Shown here: piece by piece, positions 51,347 through 59,282 of the stretch | Position numbering within the stretch: position 1 is the first letter of the stretch | How the letters are laid out: each line of letters opens with the position of its first letter | DNA from: Methylotuvimicrobium sp018830325 | GTDB taxonomy: Bacteria; Pseudomonadota; Gammaproteobacteria; Methylococcales; Methylomonadaceae | DNA length: 64,000 bases | NCBI RefSeq assembly: GCF_044788715.1 | Contig: NZ_CP173170.1 | Span: 1 to 64,000, forward strand | Direction: 5' to 3' | Notes under the pieces: model-generated | What the model saw: the letters and a program-made list of their open reading frames with translations, nothing else | Told to the model about the DNA's origin: nothing | Databases searched by the model: none | Made by a program: the position numbers and the translations under genes

Positions 51347-52288
51347 CTAATGCCGCCAAGAAGCCTTATCTTCTATCGGTTCCAGGTGTGTCTCTATATC
51401 GATATGGTCGAATTTAGTCTTGATCCGATGTTCTATGGTTTCCAGCAAATTATGGCCTTGCTGTACAGTCCATTGCCCCGGTACCAACACATGTACCGAC
51501 ATGAAACGGCGCGCGCCGGCATATCGGGTGCGTAAAGCATGATAGGCAATTTGATCCGAAGCGATAAATTGCTCCAATACCCCTACTATTTCGGCTAGTT
51601 CTTCTTCAGGCAGCGTAGCATCCATCAATCCCGAAATAGTGCGGCGCAATAGATGTAACCCTGCCCAAAGAATGTTGATCGCCACTAAAATCGCAATCAC
51701 CGGATCGAGAATCTCCCAACCCGGCATCCCCAATTGCTCGGCAAAATCCAGCGTCAACTGAAACCGATTGCCCAGCGCGATCAAGCCAATACCTAGAACA
51801 ATTCCGACTGTGGTCCACACGTCGGTCATCAAATGCTTACCGTCCGCTTCTAAAGTAATTGAATGCCGGCTACGACCGACTGTAATCAGAATTTTAGCGA
51901 CAACCAGATTGATTAACGACGCAAACACGGAAATGGCGATACCGACATCCAGTTGCTGCAAAGGCTCCGGATGTAGCAGGCGTTCCCTAGCGGTGTATGC
52001 GATACTGCCGGCCGCCAGCAAAATCATCATACCTTCGGCGCCACTGGAAAAATACTCGATCTTATCGTGGCCGTATGAGTGAGATTCATCCGGTGGTCGA
52101 GCAGCAATATTCAATGAAATCAACACAATCACCGCCGCGACCAGATTAATCAACGATTCTAGCGCATCGGACAACAAGCCCACCGAACCGGTCAGCCAAT
52201 AAGCATAGCTCTTCAGTACGATGGTCAATACAGCCGCAATGATCGACAACCAACCGTAACGGGCCAATGATTTCTTTTCGGTAGTCAT
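51347..52288 (-). CDS. Cation diffusion facilitator (CDF) metal transporter
   Basis: CDF proteins export divalent metals (Zn, Fe, Mn, Co) in exchange for protons. From ATG 52288 (MTTEKKSLARYGWLS) the 313-residue protein has about six membrane helices, the helix-2 motif LLSDALESLIN, the helix-5 motif DGKHLMTDVWTT with H-x3-D, and a C-terminal cytoplasmic domain. The helix-2 acid/Glu spacing differs from the classic DxxxD of FieF, so the metal is uncertain. It stands alone next to the cassette patch. Confidence 0.88.
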   Translation of the reverse strand: MTTEKKSLARYGWLSIIAAVLTIVLKSYAYWLTGSVGLLSDALESLINLVAAVIVLISLNIAARPPDESHSYGHDKIEYFSSGAEGMMILLAAGSIAYTARERLLHPEPLQQLDVGIAISVFASLINLVVAKILITVGRSRHSITLEADGKHLMTDVWTTVGIVLGIGLIALGNRFQLTLDFAEQLGMPGWEILDPVIAILVAINILWAGLHLLRRTISGLMDATLPEEELAEIVGVLEQFIASDQIAYHALRTRYAGARRFMSVHVLVPGQWTVQQGHNLLETIEHRIKTKFDHIDIETHLEPIEDKASWRH

Positions 52289-52599
52289 CCGCTCAATCCT
52301 GAAAAAAGCACAGTTTAGCAGCACCAAATTACGACTTATACTCAAAAAAACATGGGTTCAATTAAATCAAAACCTGGGTCGAGTAACGTCGGATCGAATG
52401 AATTTACTTTCTCAATGATTCGTTAATCCGGTCGATTAAACACAACGGCCAATGATTCATCGGAATCCGGTTCGTGAATAAATCACAGAACCGGCGTTAC
52501 TCGATCACCGCGTTTTCTTCTCCAAATCGGGATACTGTACCCAAGTTCAACGGCACGGTTGAACCCAACATCAGCCATTAATAATCAGAGGAAAACGTC
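52289..52599. other. Upstream region of array B
   Basis: No gene is visible. The last 20 bp before ATG 52600 include GAGGAAAACGTC, shared with the spacers inside the array. The rest differs, so it should hold the array promoter. I could not identify definite -35/-10 boxes. Confidence 0.4.
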
Positions 52600-52890
52600 A
52601 TGAAAAAATATACATTAGCAGCAGTCGCATTGGTCACTGTCTTCAGCGGATCGGCAATGGCCGAAGGTTCCAAAATAGAAAAATCGACTTTGATCAACGC
52701 TTCGAAAAACACCTTGACCAATACCCAAGCCATCGGCCGCAACAGTGCCGCGAGCACCGGTTCGATCAACGTGGTCGGCTCGAAAGTCGAAAAATCCACC
52801 GTAATCAATGCGTCTAAAAATACCTTGACCAACACACAGGCGATAGGCCGCAATTCGGTGGCTAACACCGGCTCGGTCGACATTCGCTAA
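52600..52890 (+). CDS. Secreted two-repeat protein, array B copy 1
   Basis: The 96-residue product has a signal peptide (MKKYTLAAVALVTVFSGSAM, cleavage after AMA) and two 37-residue units, GSKxEKSTxINASKNTLTNT followed by QAIGRNS. It is plainly homologous to the array A proteins 10 kb away, with Arg in place of Lys in the IGK motif. AGAGGAAAACGTC precedes the start. It lies in opposite orientation to array A. Confidence 0.85.
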   Translation: MKKYTLAAVALVTVFSGSAMAEGSKIEKSTLINASKNTLTNTQAIGRNSAASTGSINVVGSKVEKSTVINASKNTLTNTQAIGRNSVANTGSVDIR

Positions 52891-53013
52891 AACTAAAGCG
52901 GTGAATAGTTCACAATTTTAGAGTGAACGGTTCACCGCAAAACAAACAGTCAAACGGTATAGTAAAACCGTGGCAAACAAACCCAATACTTTAAAACTCA
53001 AGAGGAAAACGTC

Positions 53014-53304
53014 ATGAAAAAATATACATTAGCAGCAGTCGCATTGGTCACAGTCTTCAGCGGATCGGCAATGGCCGAAGGTTCCAAAATAGAAAAATCG
53101 ACTTTGATCAACGCTTCGAAAAACACCTTGACCAACACGCAAGCTATCGGCCGCAACAGTGCCGCGAGCACCGGTTCGATCAACGTGGTCGGCTCGAAAG
53201 TCGAAAAATCCACCGTGATCAATGCGTCTAAAAACACCTTGACCAACACCCAGGCGATTGGCAGAGATTCGGTGGCCAATACCGGTTCGATCGACATTCG
53301 CTAA
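53014..53304 (+). CDS. Secreted two-repeat protein, array B copy 2
   Basis: This 96-residue copy begins 414 bp after copy 1. It has the same signal peptide and differs in a few residues near the end (GRDSVANTGSIDIR instead of GRNSVANTGSVDIR). Spacer and coding DNA are nearly identical to copy 1. Confidence 0.85.
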   Translation: MKKYTLAAVALVTVFSGSAMAEGSKIEKSTLINASKNTLTNTQAIGRNSAASTGSINVVGSKVEKSTVINASKNTLTNTQAIGRDSVANTGSIDIR

Positions 53305-53427
53305 AGCTAAATCGGTGAATAGTTCACAATTTTAGAGTGAACGGTTCACCGCAAAACAAACAGTAAAAGGGTACATTAAAACCGTGGCAAACAAACCCAA
53401 TACTTTAAAACTCAAGAGGAAAACGTC

Positions 53428-53718
53428 ATGAAAAAATTCACAGTAGCAGCAGTCGCATTGTTCGCAGTCTTCAGCGGATCGGCAATGGCCGAAGGTTCCA
53501 AAATCGAAAAATCGACTTTGATCAACGCTTCGAAAAACACCTTGACCAATACCCAAGCCATCGGCCGCAACAGTGCCGCGAGCACCGGTTCGATCAACGT
53601 GGTCGGCTCGAAAGTCGAAAAATCCACCGTGATCAATGCGTCTAAAAACACCTTGACTAATACCCAAGCGATCGGCAGGGACAGTGTCGCGAACACCGGT
53701 TCGATCGATATTCGGTAA
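53428..53718 (+). CDS. Secreted two-repeat protein, array B copy 3
   Basis: This 96-residue copy begins 414 bp after copy 2. Its signal peptide differs slightly (MKKFTVAAVALFAVFSGSAM), while the mature part is identical to copy 2. A short hairpin (TCTCCTG at 53764-53770 with 53781-53787) follows without a T-run. Confidence 0.85.
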   Translation: MKKFTVAAVALFAVFSGSAMAEGSKIEKSTLINASKNTLTNTQAIGRNSAASTGSINVVGSKVEKSTVINASKNTLTNTQAIGRDSVANTGSIDIR

Positions 53719-53869
53719 CGGTTCGATTCTTAAGTGATGAGGTTTTCTTTCAATTCCCCATTTTCTCCTGGATTTTCTGTCAGGAGAGGAGATTTTAAGG
53801 AAGAGCCCTAAACACCGGCTTTTGAATGAACGTCGCCAAAGACAAATTTACTGTAAGGAGAAAGACCTA

Positions 53870-54025
53870 ATGGATTACCACATGACACAGGGACGTGCTT
53901 TTTTTGGTTATAGTGGTATTCATAATTCAATTACGCCAATGCCGAAATTTGAAGATTGTGGGATACAACGCTCACCAAAACTAAAAGAGGTACGCGAAGC
54001 GTACCCGACGACTCACTACTATTAA
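53870..54025 (+). CDS. Possible small protein after array B
   Basis: ATG 53870 is preceded by TAAGGAG at 53854-53860, an excellent ribosome-binding site. The frame encodes 51 residues beginning MDYHMTQGRAFFGYSGIHNS, with no signal peptide and no recognised family. Its 3' end runs through the palindrome GGTACGCGAAGCGTACC, a REP-like repeat, so the last codons may be an accident of insertion. Confidence 0.4.
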   Translation: MDYHMTQGRAFFGYSGIHNSITPMPKFEDCGIQRSPKLKEVREAYPTTHYY

Positions 54026-54269
54026 GTTAAGCCGACACGTAATAAGTAATGCTGGCATTCAGGTTCGAATGCGCTTCAAAAGCCTGCCATCCATGGCACT
54101 GGATTCCGCCAATCCATGGCGGAATGACGGGTTTCCTTCAACTTAATGGCAGTGTACCCTACGACAAGGCTATCGAAATTAGCCATTTTAGCTAAATTCT
54201 GAGTAACCGCTTTTTGATATCAAAATATCTTGGAAATTGTTGGTGATCATAGGCTAAAAAGCGCCAGAT

Positions 54270-54348
54270 GTAGGGTGCGCATCGCGCACCTGGGTCGGGA
54301 CCTTTTGTCGGTTAGTTACCGTGGAAAGGTGCGCGATGCACACCCTAC
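54270..54348. repeat. Inverted repeat with GTAGGGTGCGC arms
   Basis: GTAGGGTGCGCATCGCGCACCT (split here as GTAGGGTGCGC plus ATCGCGCACCT) at 54270-54291 pairs with 54327-54348 at 21 of 22 positions across a 35-bp loop. The arm itself contains a smaller palindrome (GTGCGCATCGCGCAC). This is a common REP/MITE-like style in environmental gammaproteobacteria. Confidence 0.75.
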
Positions 54349-54459
54349 GATGCTATGTTCTTGTTAATATTTGAAATTAATACTACACCAACATCGAAAC
54401 ATAAGGGTACGCTGTGCGTACCCAACAATTCGCATCTGTCCGTAAACGAGTTCATAGCT

Positions 54460-57135
54460 TTACTCTTCCCGCCGCCATTCGGCTATCATCGCGGCCACTA
54501 AATTCGTCCAAGTTTGATGAGAGGCACCCAAGCCCTTGCCGGTTTCGGCATGAAAATATTCGTGAAACAGTAACAGATTACGCCAGTGCGGGTCTTCCTG
54601 AAAACGGCTGTCTTCCCCAAAAGCGGGAATGCGTCCATCGGAGCCTGGCTGAAAAAGCTTGATCATGCGGTCCGCCAATTCTTTGGCTAGCATGCCTAGA
54701 GTCAGCGAAGCAGGCTTATCGTCCAATAGGACATCGATTTTGAATTCGGGACCCAAGGCTTTATCCAATTTACGTAGCGATTCGACCATTAAGAAACCGA
54801 CCGGAAACCAGATCGGACCGCGCCAGTTCGAATTACCGCCTTTCAATTTGGATTCGGCTTCTCCCGGCTCATAGCGGACGCTACTCGAGCCGAACTCGAA
54901 GGGAGTTTCGGCATGGAATTTCGATAGACTGCGCATACCGAACGGCGATAAGAATTCGTTACAGTCGAAGACGCGTGCCAGTATGCGTTTAATTTGTGCT
55001 TGATTCGGAATGCTCAATAAATAATTGGTTTGGCCGTTCCGTTCGACGGGGTGACAACTGAACTGCGCGAATTGATTGCGGTTCGTCAGGAACCATTGCA
55101 GATTGGCCCGGAACGACGGAAATGGGGCGATCCAATCGGCTTCGAGGCGTTCGACGGCAAATAACGGGATCAGACCGACCAAGGAGCGGACCCGGAACTT
55201 ATCGAAATGTCCGTCGTGATGCCGGAGCACGTCGTAAAAAAAGCCGTCGTCTTCGTCCCAAAGTTGGTAGTGGCGTCCGCCCATGTTTTTCATTGCAGCG
55301 CCGATGTAAATGTAATGCTCCAAGAATTTGGTCGCGAGGCTTTCGTAGCTGCGGTTGGTCAACGCGAGCTCCAAGGCGATGCGCATCATGTTTAAACAGA
55401 ACATCGCCATCCAGCCGGTTGCGTCGGATTGTTCGAGGGTTTGGCCGCCGTTCAACGGTTGGCTGCGGTCGACGACCGAAATGTTGTCCAGGCCCAGGAA
55501 TCCGCCTTCGAAAATATTATTGCCTTGGCTGTCGACTTTGTTGACCCACCAAGTGAAATTGAGCATTAATTTATGAAAGCAACGCTCCAGAAAGTCACGG
55601 TCGGCATGGCCGTGCAAGCGCTTTTCCATGTTGTAAACCCGCCAGACCGCCAACGCGTGCACCGGCGGATTCAAATCGGAAAAGTCCCATTCGTAGGCTG
55701 GAATTTGGCCGTTCGGATGCTGAAATTGTTCGAATAACATCAGCCACAGCTGTTCTTTGGCAAACTGAGGATCGATCAATGCCATCGGGATACTGGCAAG
55801 CGCCAAATCCCACGCGGCAAACCAGGGATATTCCCATTTGTCCGGCATCAGCAGCACGCGCATCGAATTCAGATGCCGCCAATGCCGGTTACGGATGGGT
55901 AGCCGCGATTCCGGCGGCGGTGCGCTCGGCAAATCGCCGTCGAGCCATTTGCGCACGTCGAATAAATAGGCCTGCTTGCTCCACAGCAAGCCGGCCAATG
56001 CTTGCCGCTGCACCAAGCGTTCCTGGTCGGTCGCAAGCTCGGGATGAAGCGTTCGATAAAATGCATCGGCTTCCGATTTGCGTTGTTTGATTAAGCTTTC
56101 CGCGTCCCGGAACGGCTCGTCGACGAGTTGCTCGCTTAGACGCAGATGAATTACGGCCGTTTTGCCTGCCTCGATATCGAATGCATAATGCAAACAGGCC
56201 TTGGAGCCGGAATTATCGGGTTTAAGGCATGGCTCCCGATCGATGAGGTAGCGATGAAACGCGTCCTTGGTGTAGAGCTGCGTATTGTCGGTACCGTAGA
56301 CTCGCCGAGTATTGGTTTCGTTATCGGTAAACAGCGGTGTGCAGTCGCCTTCGGCATATAAATGGTAATTGGGTAAACGGTAAGGGAAAAGCAGGCCGGG
56401 TAGCGCCCCCAGCCGAGTGCTATCGGCCAATAGGCAGCGATATGGGCAATTCGGCGTATCGATTAATTTAATTTCCGGCGCTTGTTTGCGCGGTTCGCTC
56501 CAGGCCCAAGTATTTCTAAACCACAGATGAGGGAGTATATGCAGCGGTGCGTCGTCGGGTCCTCGGTTGGTTGCGGTTATTTTGATGCCAATATCGCCGG
56601 GCGATGCCTTGGCGTATTCGATTTCGATATCGAAGTAGCGGTTTTCGTCGAATAGTCCGGTGTCGAGCAACTCGTATTCGGGGCCTTGTCCCTCCCGGGC
56701 TTGATTTTCCCGGACCAATGCTTCGTAGGGATAGGCGCGCTGCGGATATTTGTATAGATAACGCATGTAACTGTGCGTCGGCGTGTTGTCGAGATAGAAA
56801 TAATATTCCTTGACGTCCTCGCCGTGATTGCCTTCCCACATGTTGAGGCCGAACGCGCGCTCTTTTAAAATCGGGTCTTGTCCGTTCCATAAGGCGACGG
56901 CGAAAACCAATAGTTGATAGCGGTCGCAGATGCCGGCCAAGCCGTCTTCGCCCCAGCGATAAGCTTTGCTACGCGCCAAATCGTGGGGCAAATAACGCCA
57001 GGCATCGCCATCCGGACTGTAATCTTCGCGAACGGTACCCCAGGATCTTTCGCCGACATAGGGACCCCATAACCACCAGGGAGGCAGATCGCCTCGGTTT
57101 TCTTCGATTCGCTTGCGCTCGTTACAATCAGCCAT
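54460..57135 (-). CDS. GH63-like glucosidase
   Basis: The 891-residue cytosolic protein resembles large GH63-family (mannosyl-oligosaccharide glucosidase-like) proteins. Notable stretches are WGPYVGERSWGTVREDYSPD at the start, NVKEYYFYLDNTPTHSYM-like segments near residue 110, and DNISVVDRSQPLNGG with GWMAMFCLNMMRIAL in the (alpha/alpha)6 barrel. No signal peptide is seen. AAGGAG precedes ATG 57135. It probably hydrolyses an alpha-glucoside or a glucosyl/mannosyl-glycerate-type solute; the substrate is not readable. It stands alone. Confidence 0.82.
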   Translation of the reverse strand: MADCNERKRIEENRGDLPPWWLWGPYVGERSWGTVREDYSPDGDAWRYLPHDLARSKAYRWGEDGLAGICDRYQLLVFAVALWNGQDPILKERAFGLNMWEGNHGEDVKEYYFYLDNTPTHSYMRYLYKYPQRAYPYEALVRENQAREGQGPEYELLDTGLFDENRYFDIEIEYAKASPGDIGIKITATNRGPDDAPLHILPHLWFRNTWAWSEPRKQAPEIKLIDTPNCPYRCLLADSTRLGALPGLLFPYRLPNYHLYAEGDCTPLFTDNETNTRRVYGTDNTQLYTKDAFHRYLIDREPCLKPDNSGSKACLHYAFDIEAGKTAVIHLRLSEQLVDEPFRDAESLIKQRKSEADAFYRTLHPELATDQERLVQRQALAGLLWSKQAYLFDVRKWLDGDLPSAPPPESRLPIRNRHWRHLNSMRVLLMPDKWEYPWFAAWDLALASIPMALIDPQFAKEQLWLMLFEQFQHPNGQIPAYEWDFSDLNPPVHALAVWRVYNMEKRLHGHADRDFLERCFHKLMLNFTWWVNKVDSQGNNIFEGGFLGLDNISVVDRSQPLNGGQTLEQSDATGWMAMFCLNMMRIALELALTNRSYESLATKFLEHYIYIGAAMKNMGGRHYQLWDEDDGFFYDVLRHHDGHFDKFRVRSLVGLIPLFAVERLEADWIAPFPSFRANLQWFLTNRNQFAQFSCHPVERNGQTNYLLSIPNQAQIKRILARVFDCNEFLSPFGMRSLSKFHAETPFEFGSSSVRYEPGEAESKLKGGNSNWRGPIWFPVGFLMVESLRKLDKALGPEFKIDVLLDDKPASLTLGMLAKELADRMIKLFQPGSDGRIPAFGEDSRFQEDPHWRNLLLFHEYFHAETGKGLGASHQTWTNLVAAMIAEWRREE

Positions 57136-57233
57136 GATCGACTCCTTGGTAGTGACCGGGAAGTATATATATCGATTTTTCTATCGTAAGCTTTACCCTA
57201 TCGGTTTTTGATTTGATTGCGTCGGCTTAGTCC

Positions 57234-57899
57234 TTACCAAGCCGACGGCAATTTTTTGTTGATTTTAATGTGTTTGTTTTCGCATGAGACGTATCCGCCT
57301 TTTTCCAATTCGCTCAGGATTCGGCTGATCATCTCCCGCGACGAGCCGACCCGCATCGCGATATCTTTGTGGGTCAACGGTATCGCGACGACTAATTGGC
57401 CCTCTTGATTCGGTTCGGCCAGGCTTTGTATCAGTTTAACGAGCCGTCCGTAGACGTCCAATAATGCCAAGCCATGGGCTAGGCTGGTCAAAAATCTTAC
57501 CCGTTCGCATAGATAACGTATGATTGCCAATGCGATCGCAGAGTTTTGAGTCAGTAGTTGTACGAATTCGGCTTTGTGCAAAACGATCAATTCGCATTTT
57601 TCGAGGGCGACGGCATTTGCGGACCGGGGGGCTTCGTCAAGCAGGGACAATTCTCCGAAATTATCTCCCGCTTGTAATGTGGAAAGAATCATTTCTTTTC
57701 CGTCTTCATTGGTTACGGTAATGTTGACTTTGCCTTTTTGTATGATGTACATGGCATTCGAGCTATCGCCTTCGCATAAGATCAACGAGTTTTTCAGAAA
57801 TGTCCGGGTTTGGGTCAGTTTTGTCAGAGCGGTAAGCTCTTCGTCGTTCAATTCGCTGAATAAACCGTTGTTTCTTAAAATGTCGATATCGGTGGCCAT
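57234..57899 (-). CDS. Crp/Fnr-family transcription regulator
   Basis: From ATG 57899 the 221-residue protein has a cyclic-nucleotide-binding-like domain (SNAMYIIQKGKVNITVTNED, then GDNFGELSLLDEAPRSANAV) and a C-terminal winged helix (LTHKDIAMRVGSSREMISRI). It lacks the N-terminal cysteine cluster of Fnr. It is distinct from the Vfr-type regulator at 28637. An upstream start at 57926 is open but has a weaker signal. It is separated from the glucosidase by 98 bp. Confidence 0.87.
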   Translation of the reverse strand: MATDIDILRNNGLFSELNDEELTALTKLTQTRTFLKNSLILCEGDSSNAMYIIQKGKVNITVTNEDGKEMILSTLQAGDNFGELSLLDEAPRSANAVALEKCELIVLHKAEFVQLLTQNSAIALAIIRYLCERVRFLTSLAHGLALLDVYGRLVKLIQSLAEPNQEGQLVVAIPLTHKDIAMRVGSSREMISRILSELEKGGYVSCENKHIKINKKLPSAW

Positions 57900-57926
57900 G
57901 GCGACTCTGCTTTGATTGGTTATCAA

Positions 57927-58553
57927 GAAATGATTTCGGCGATTTACATTGGCAAAAATCGCTTTTCCTTATATTGATTTACAAAGCTAGCATATTAAAG
58001 AATTAATTGCTTACCATATAAATGAAAGGACGTTTTAGCCCGAATCGTTTAATGCAAGTTGACGAACATTGTTCTTTTATTAATAGAGTAGTCAAAATAA
58101 GTTCTGATTAGCAAGATACTTCAGCGTACCGAAGCCAAGTGTCCGAGCAGGGGGTAGTCGTAGTCGCAAAAACTAAAATATGCTGTTACCCAAGCTTCAG
58201 CTTGGGTAACCTGTTCAGGAAGCTCTAGCTTCGCGACAATCAAGAAAGATTGAACGAGCGAGTCGGGGTTGATTGAGAATGTGCGGAGGTTGTGTCGGTC
58301 TCAGGAAGCTCTTGCCCTGAGCCCTTCGGCTGCGCTCAGGAGAGCCTTGTCGAAGGGGGAGCTTCCGGGGTGTCTTTCCCAAGCTGGAGCTTGGGAAAGA
58401 GCGTGATGTGTGTTGGCCGTTTTTAGCTTGACGCGCATGGCTTGCGAACTCCGTCCTGCTAAGGATATGCTGATCTTTGGGCTTTAGCTGAAGAAACTTG
58501 CTAATTAGGAAATAAGTTGTAACTCAACAGAGTTTTGCCGGAGGTCATTTGTT
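57927..58553. other. Repeat-rich spacer
   Basis: No gene is visible. Two related perfect palindromes occur: GTTACCCAAGCT (58185-58196) with 58199-58210, and CTTTCCCAAGCT (58374-58385) with 58388-58399, each with a two-base loop. Between them lies CCCTGAGCCCTTCGGCTGCG and a CTTGTCGAAGGGG motif of the kind that recurs in REP elements. The last 60 bp lead into the secreted-protein gene and its GGAGG. Confidence 0.6.
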
Positions 58554-59282
58554 ATGAAAACCATAGCCGTTGCATTTTTAGTACTAACGGGGCTTGAAGT
58601 GTCGGCCTCGGAGTGTAGTAACATCCAATATCTGAATGCCAAGAGTCAAGGCGTCGAAGTCGTAAACGATCGTTGCGCCAAGGGGAACGAAGTTGGCCTG
58701 GGGACCGTCTTTAAATTAAGCCGGGATGCAAGATTATGGATTAAATCGTTACCTAAACCCGAAACCGATGCGGATTTTCAACTCATTTGCCAAAACGGTT
58801 CGTCCGTACCACTCGAAGTCACGGTATCGAGCCTGTTTTTGCCGTGGATTACGCCGACCGATTTGAAAAATTGCACTGGTTGGGTGGACCATAAACTCAA
58901 ATGCGACGGCGTTCATGGCGCCAGTAATGCATTCTTTTGCGCTATTGCGGCGATCAAGCGTTCCGAAACCGCAGGCAGCGGACAACTTGCGATGTCGACC
59001 TCGGTCAAGATGCGAAACTATTCGGACGATGAACAGCAGGCCGGCATCGACGAAATATTCGAGGCTATAGAGCCTGAAGTCGGGCTGTGCCGGAATCTTT
59101 TTCAAGTCGACGGCAAAATCACGGTAAATTGGACCGTCGATTCGGTGGGGCGCGCTGAGTCCGTTACGCTATCGTCGATAGGACCTGAGAGCGGCCGGTT
59201 TTCGGATTGCGTCGAAGCCGTTATCAAAGACTACCGTTATCCGGCAACAAGAACGGGCCAAAAGTTTACCCGCACTTTTTGA
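58554..59282 (+). CDS. Secreted protein with AgmX/TonB-like C-terminal domain
   Basis: The 242-residue product has a signal peptide (MKTIAVAFLVLTGLEVSASE) and several cysteines. The C-terminal 75 residues (IEPEVGLCRNLFQVDGKITV onward to DYRYPA) follow the AgmX/TonB-C pattern of a VxGxhxxxxxhxxxGxh fold. GGAGG precedes ATG 58554. Its stop overlaps the next ATG (TGATG), so it forms one operon with the CHASE2 cyclase and probably the kinase. It may be the periplasmic partner of that sensor. Confidence 0.68.
   Translation: MKTIAVAFLVLTGLEVSASECSNIQYLNAKSQGVEVVNDRCAKGNEVGLGTVFKLSRDARLWIKSLPKPETDADFQLICQNGSSVPLEVTVSSLFLPWITPTDLKNCTGWVDHKLKCDGVHGASNAFFCAIAAIKRSETAGSGQLAMSTSVKMRNYSDDEQQAGIDEIFEAIEPEVGLCRNLFQVDGKITVNWTVDSVGRAESVTLSSIGPESGRFSDCVEAVIKDYRYPATRTGQKFTRTF

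Larger units (their letters stand above)
52600..53718 (+). repeat. Tandem 414-bp gene triplication (array B)
   Basis: Gene starts fall at 52600, 53014 and 53428, an exact 414-bp period. Each internal spacer carries a hairpin: GCGGTGAATAGTTCAC (52898-52913) against 52923-52938, repeated near 53314-53350. This may terminate or stabilise each transcript unit. Confidence 0.95.
53719..54459. other. Spacer with a possible small gene and two dispersed repeats
   Basis: Besides the possible 51-residue gene at 53870, this region holds a repeat copy at 54083-54131 (core CACTGGATTCCGCCAATCC, also at 30784-30830) and a long inverted repeat at 54270-54348. There is no other coding signal. Confidence 0.5.

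Noticed and set aside
52600..53718. Array B as a CRISPR or satellite repeat
   Set aside because: The period is a whole gene plus spacer with signal peptides and stop codons, so it is a gene triplication.
57221..57246. Stem GTCGGCTT/AAGCCGAC at the 3' end of the Crp/Fnr gene as a terminator
   Set aside because: The left arm is downstream and the right arm within the coding region, and there is no T-run on the transcribed strand.
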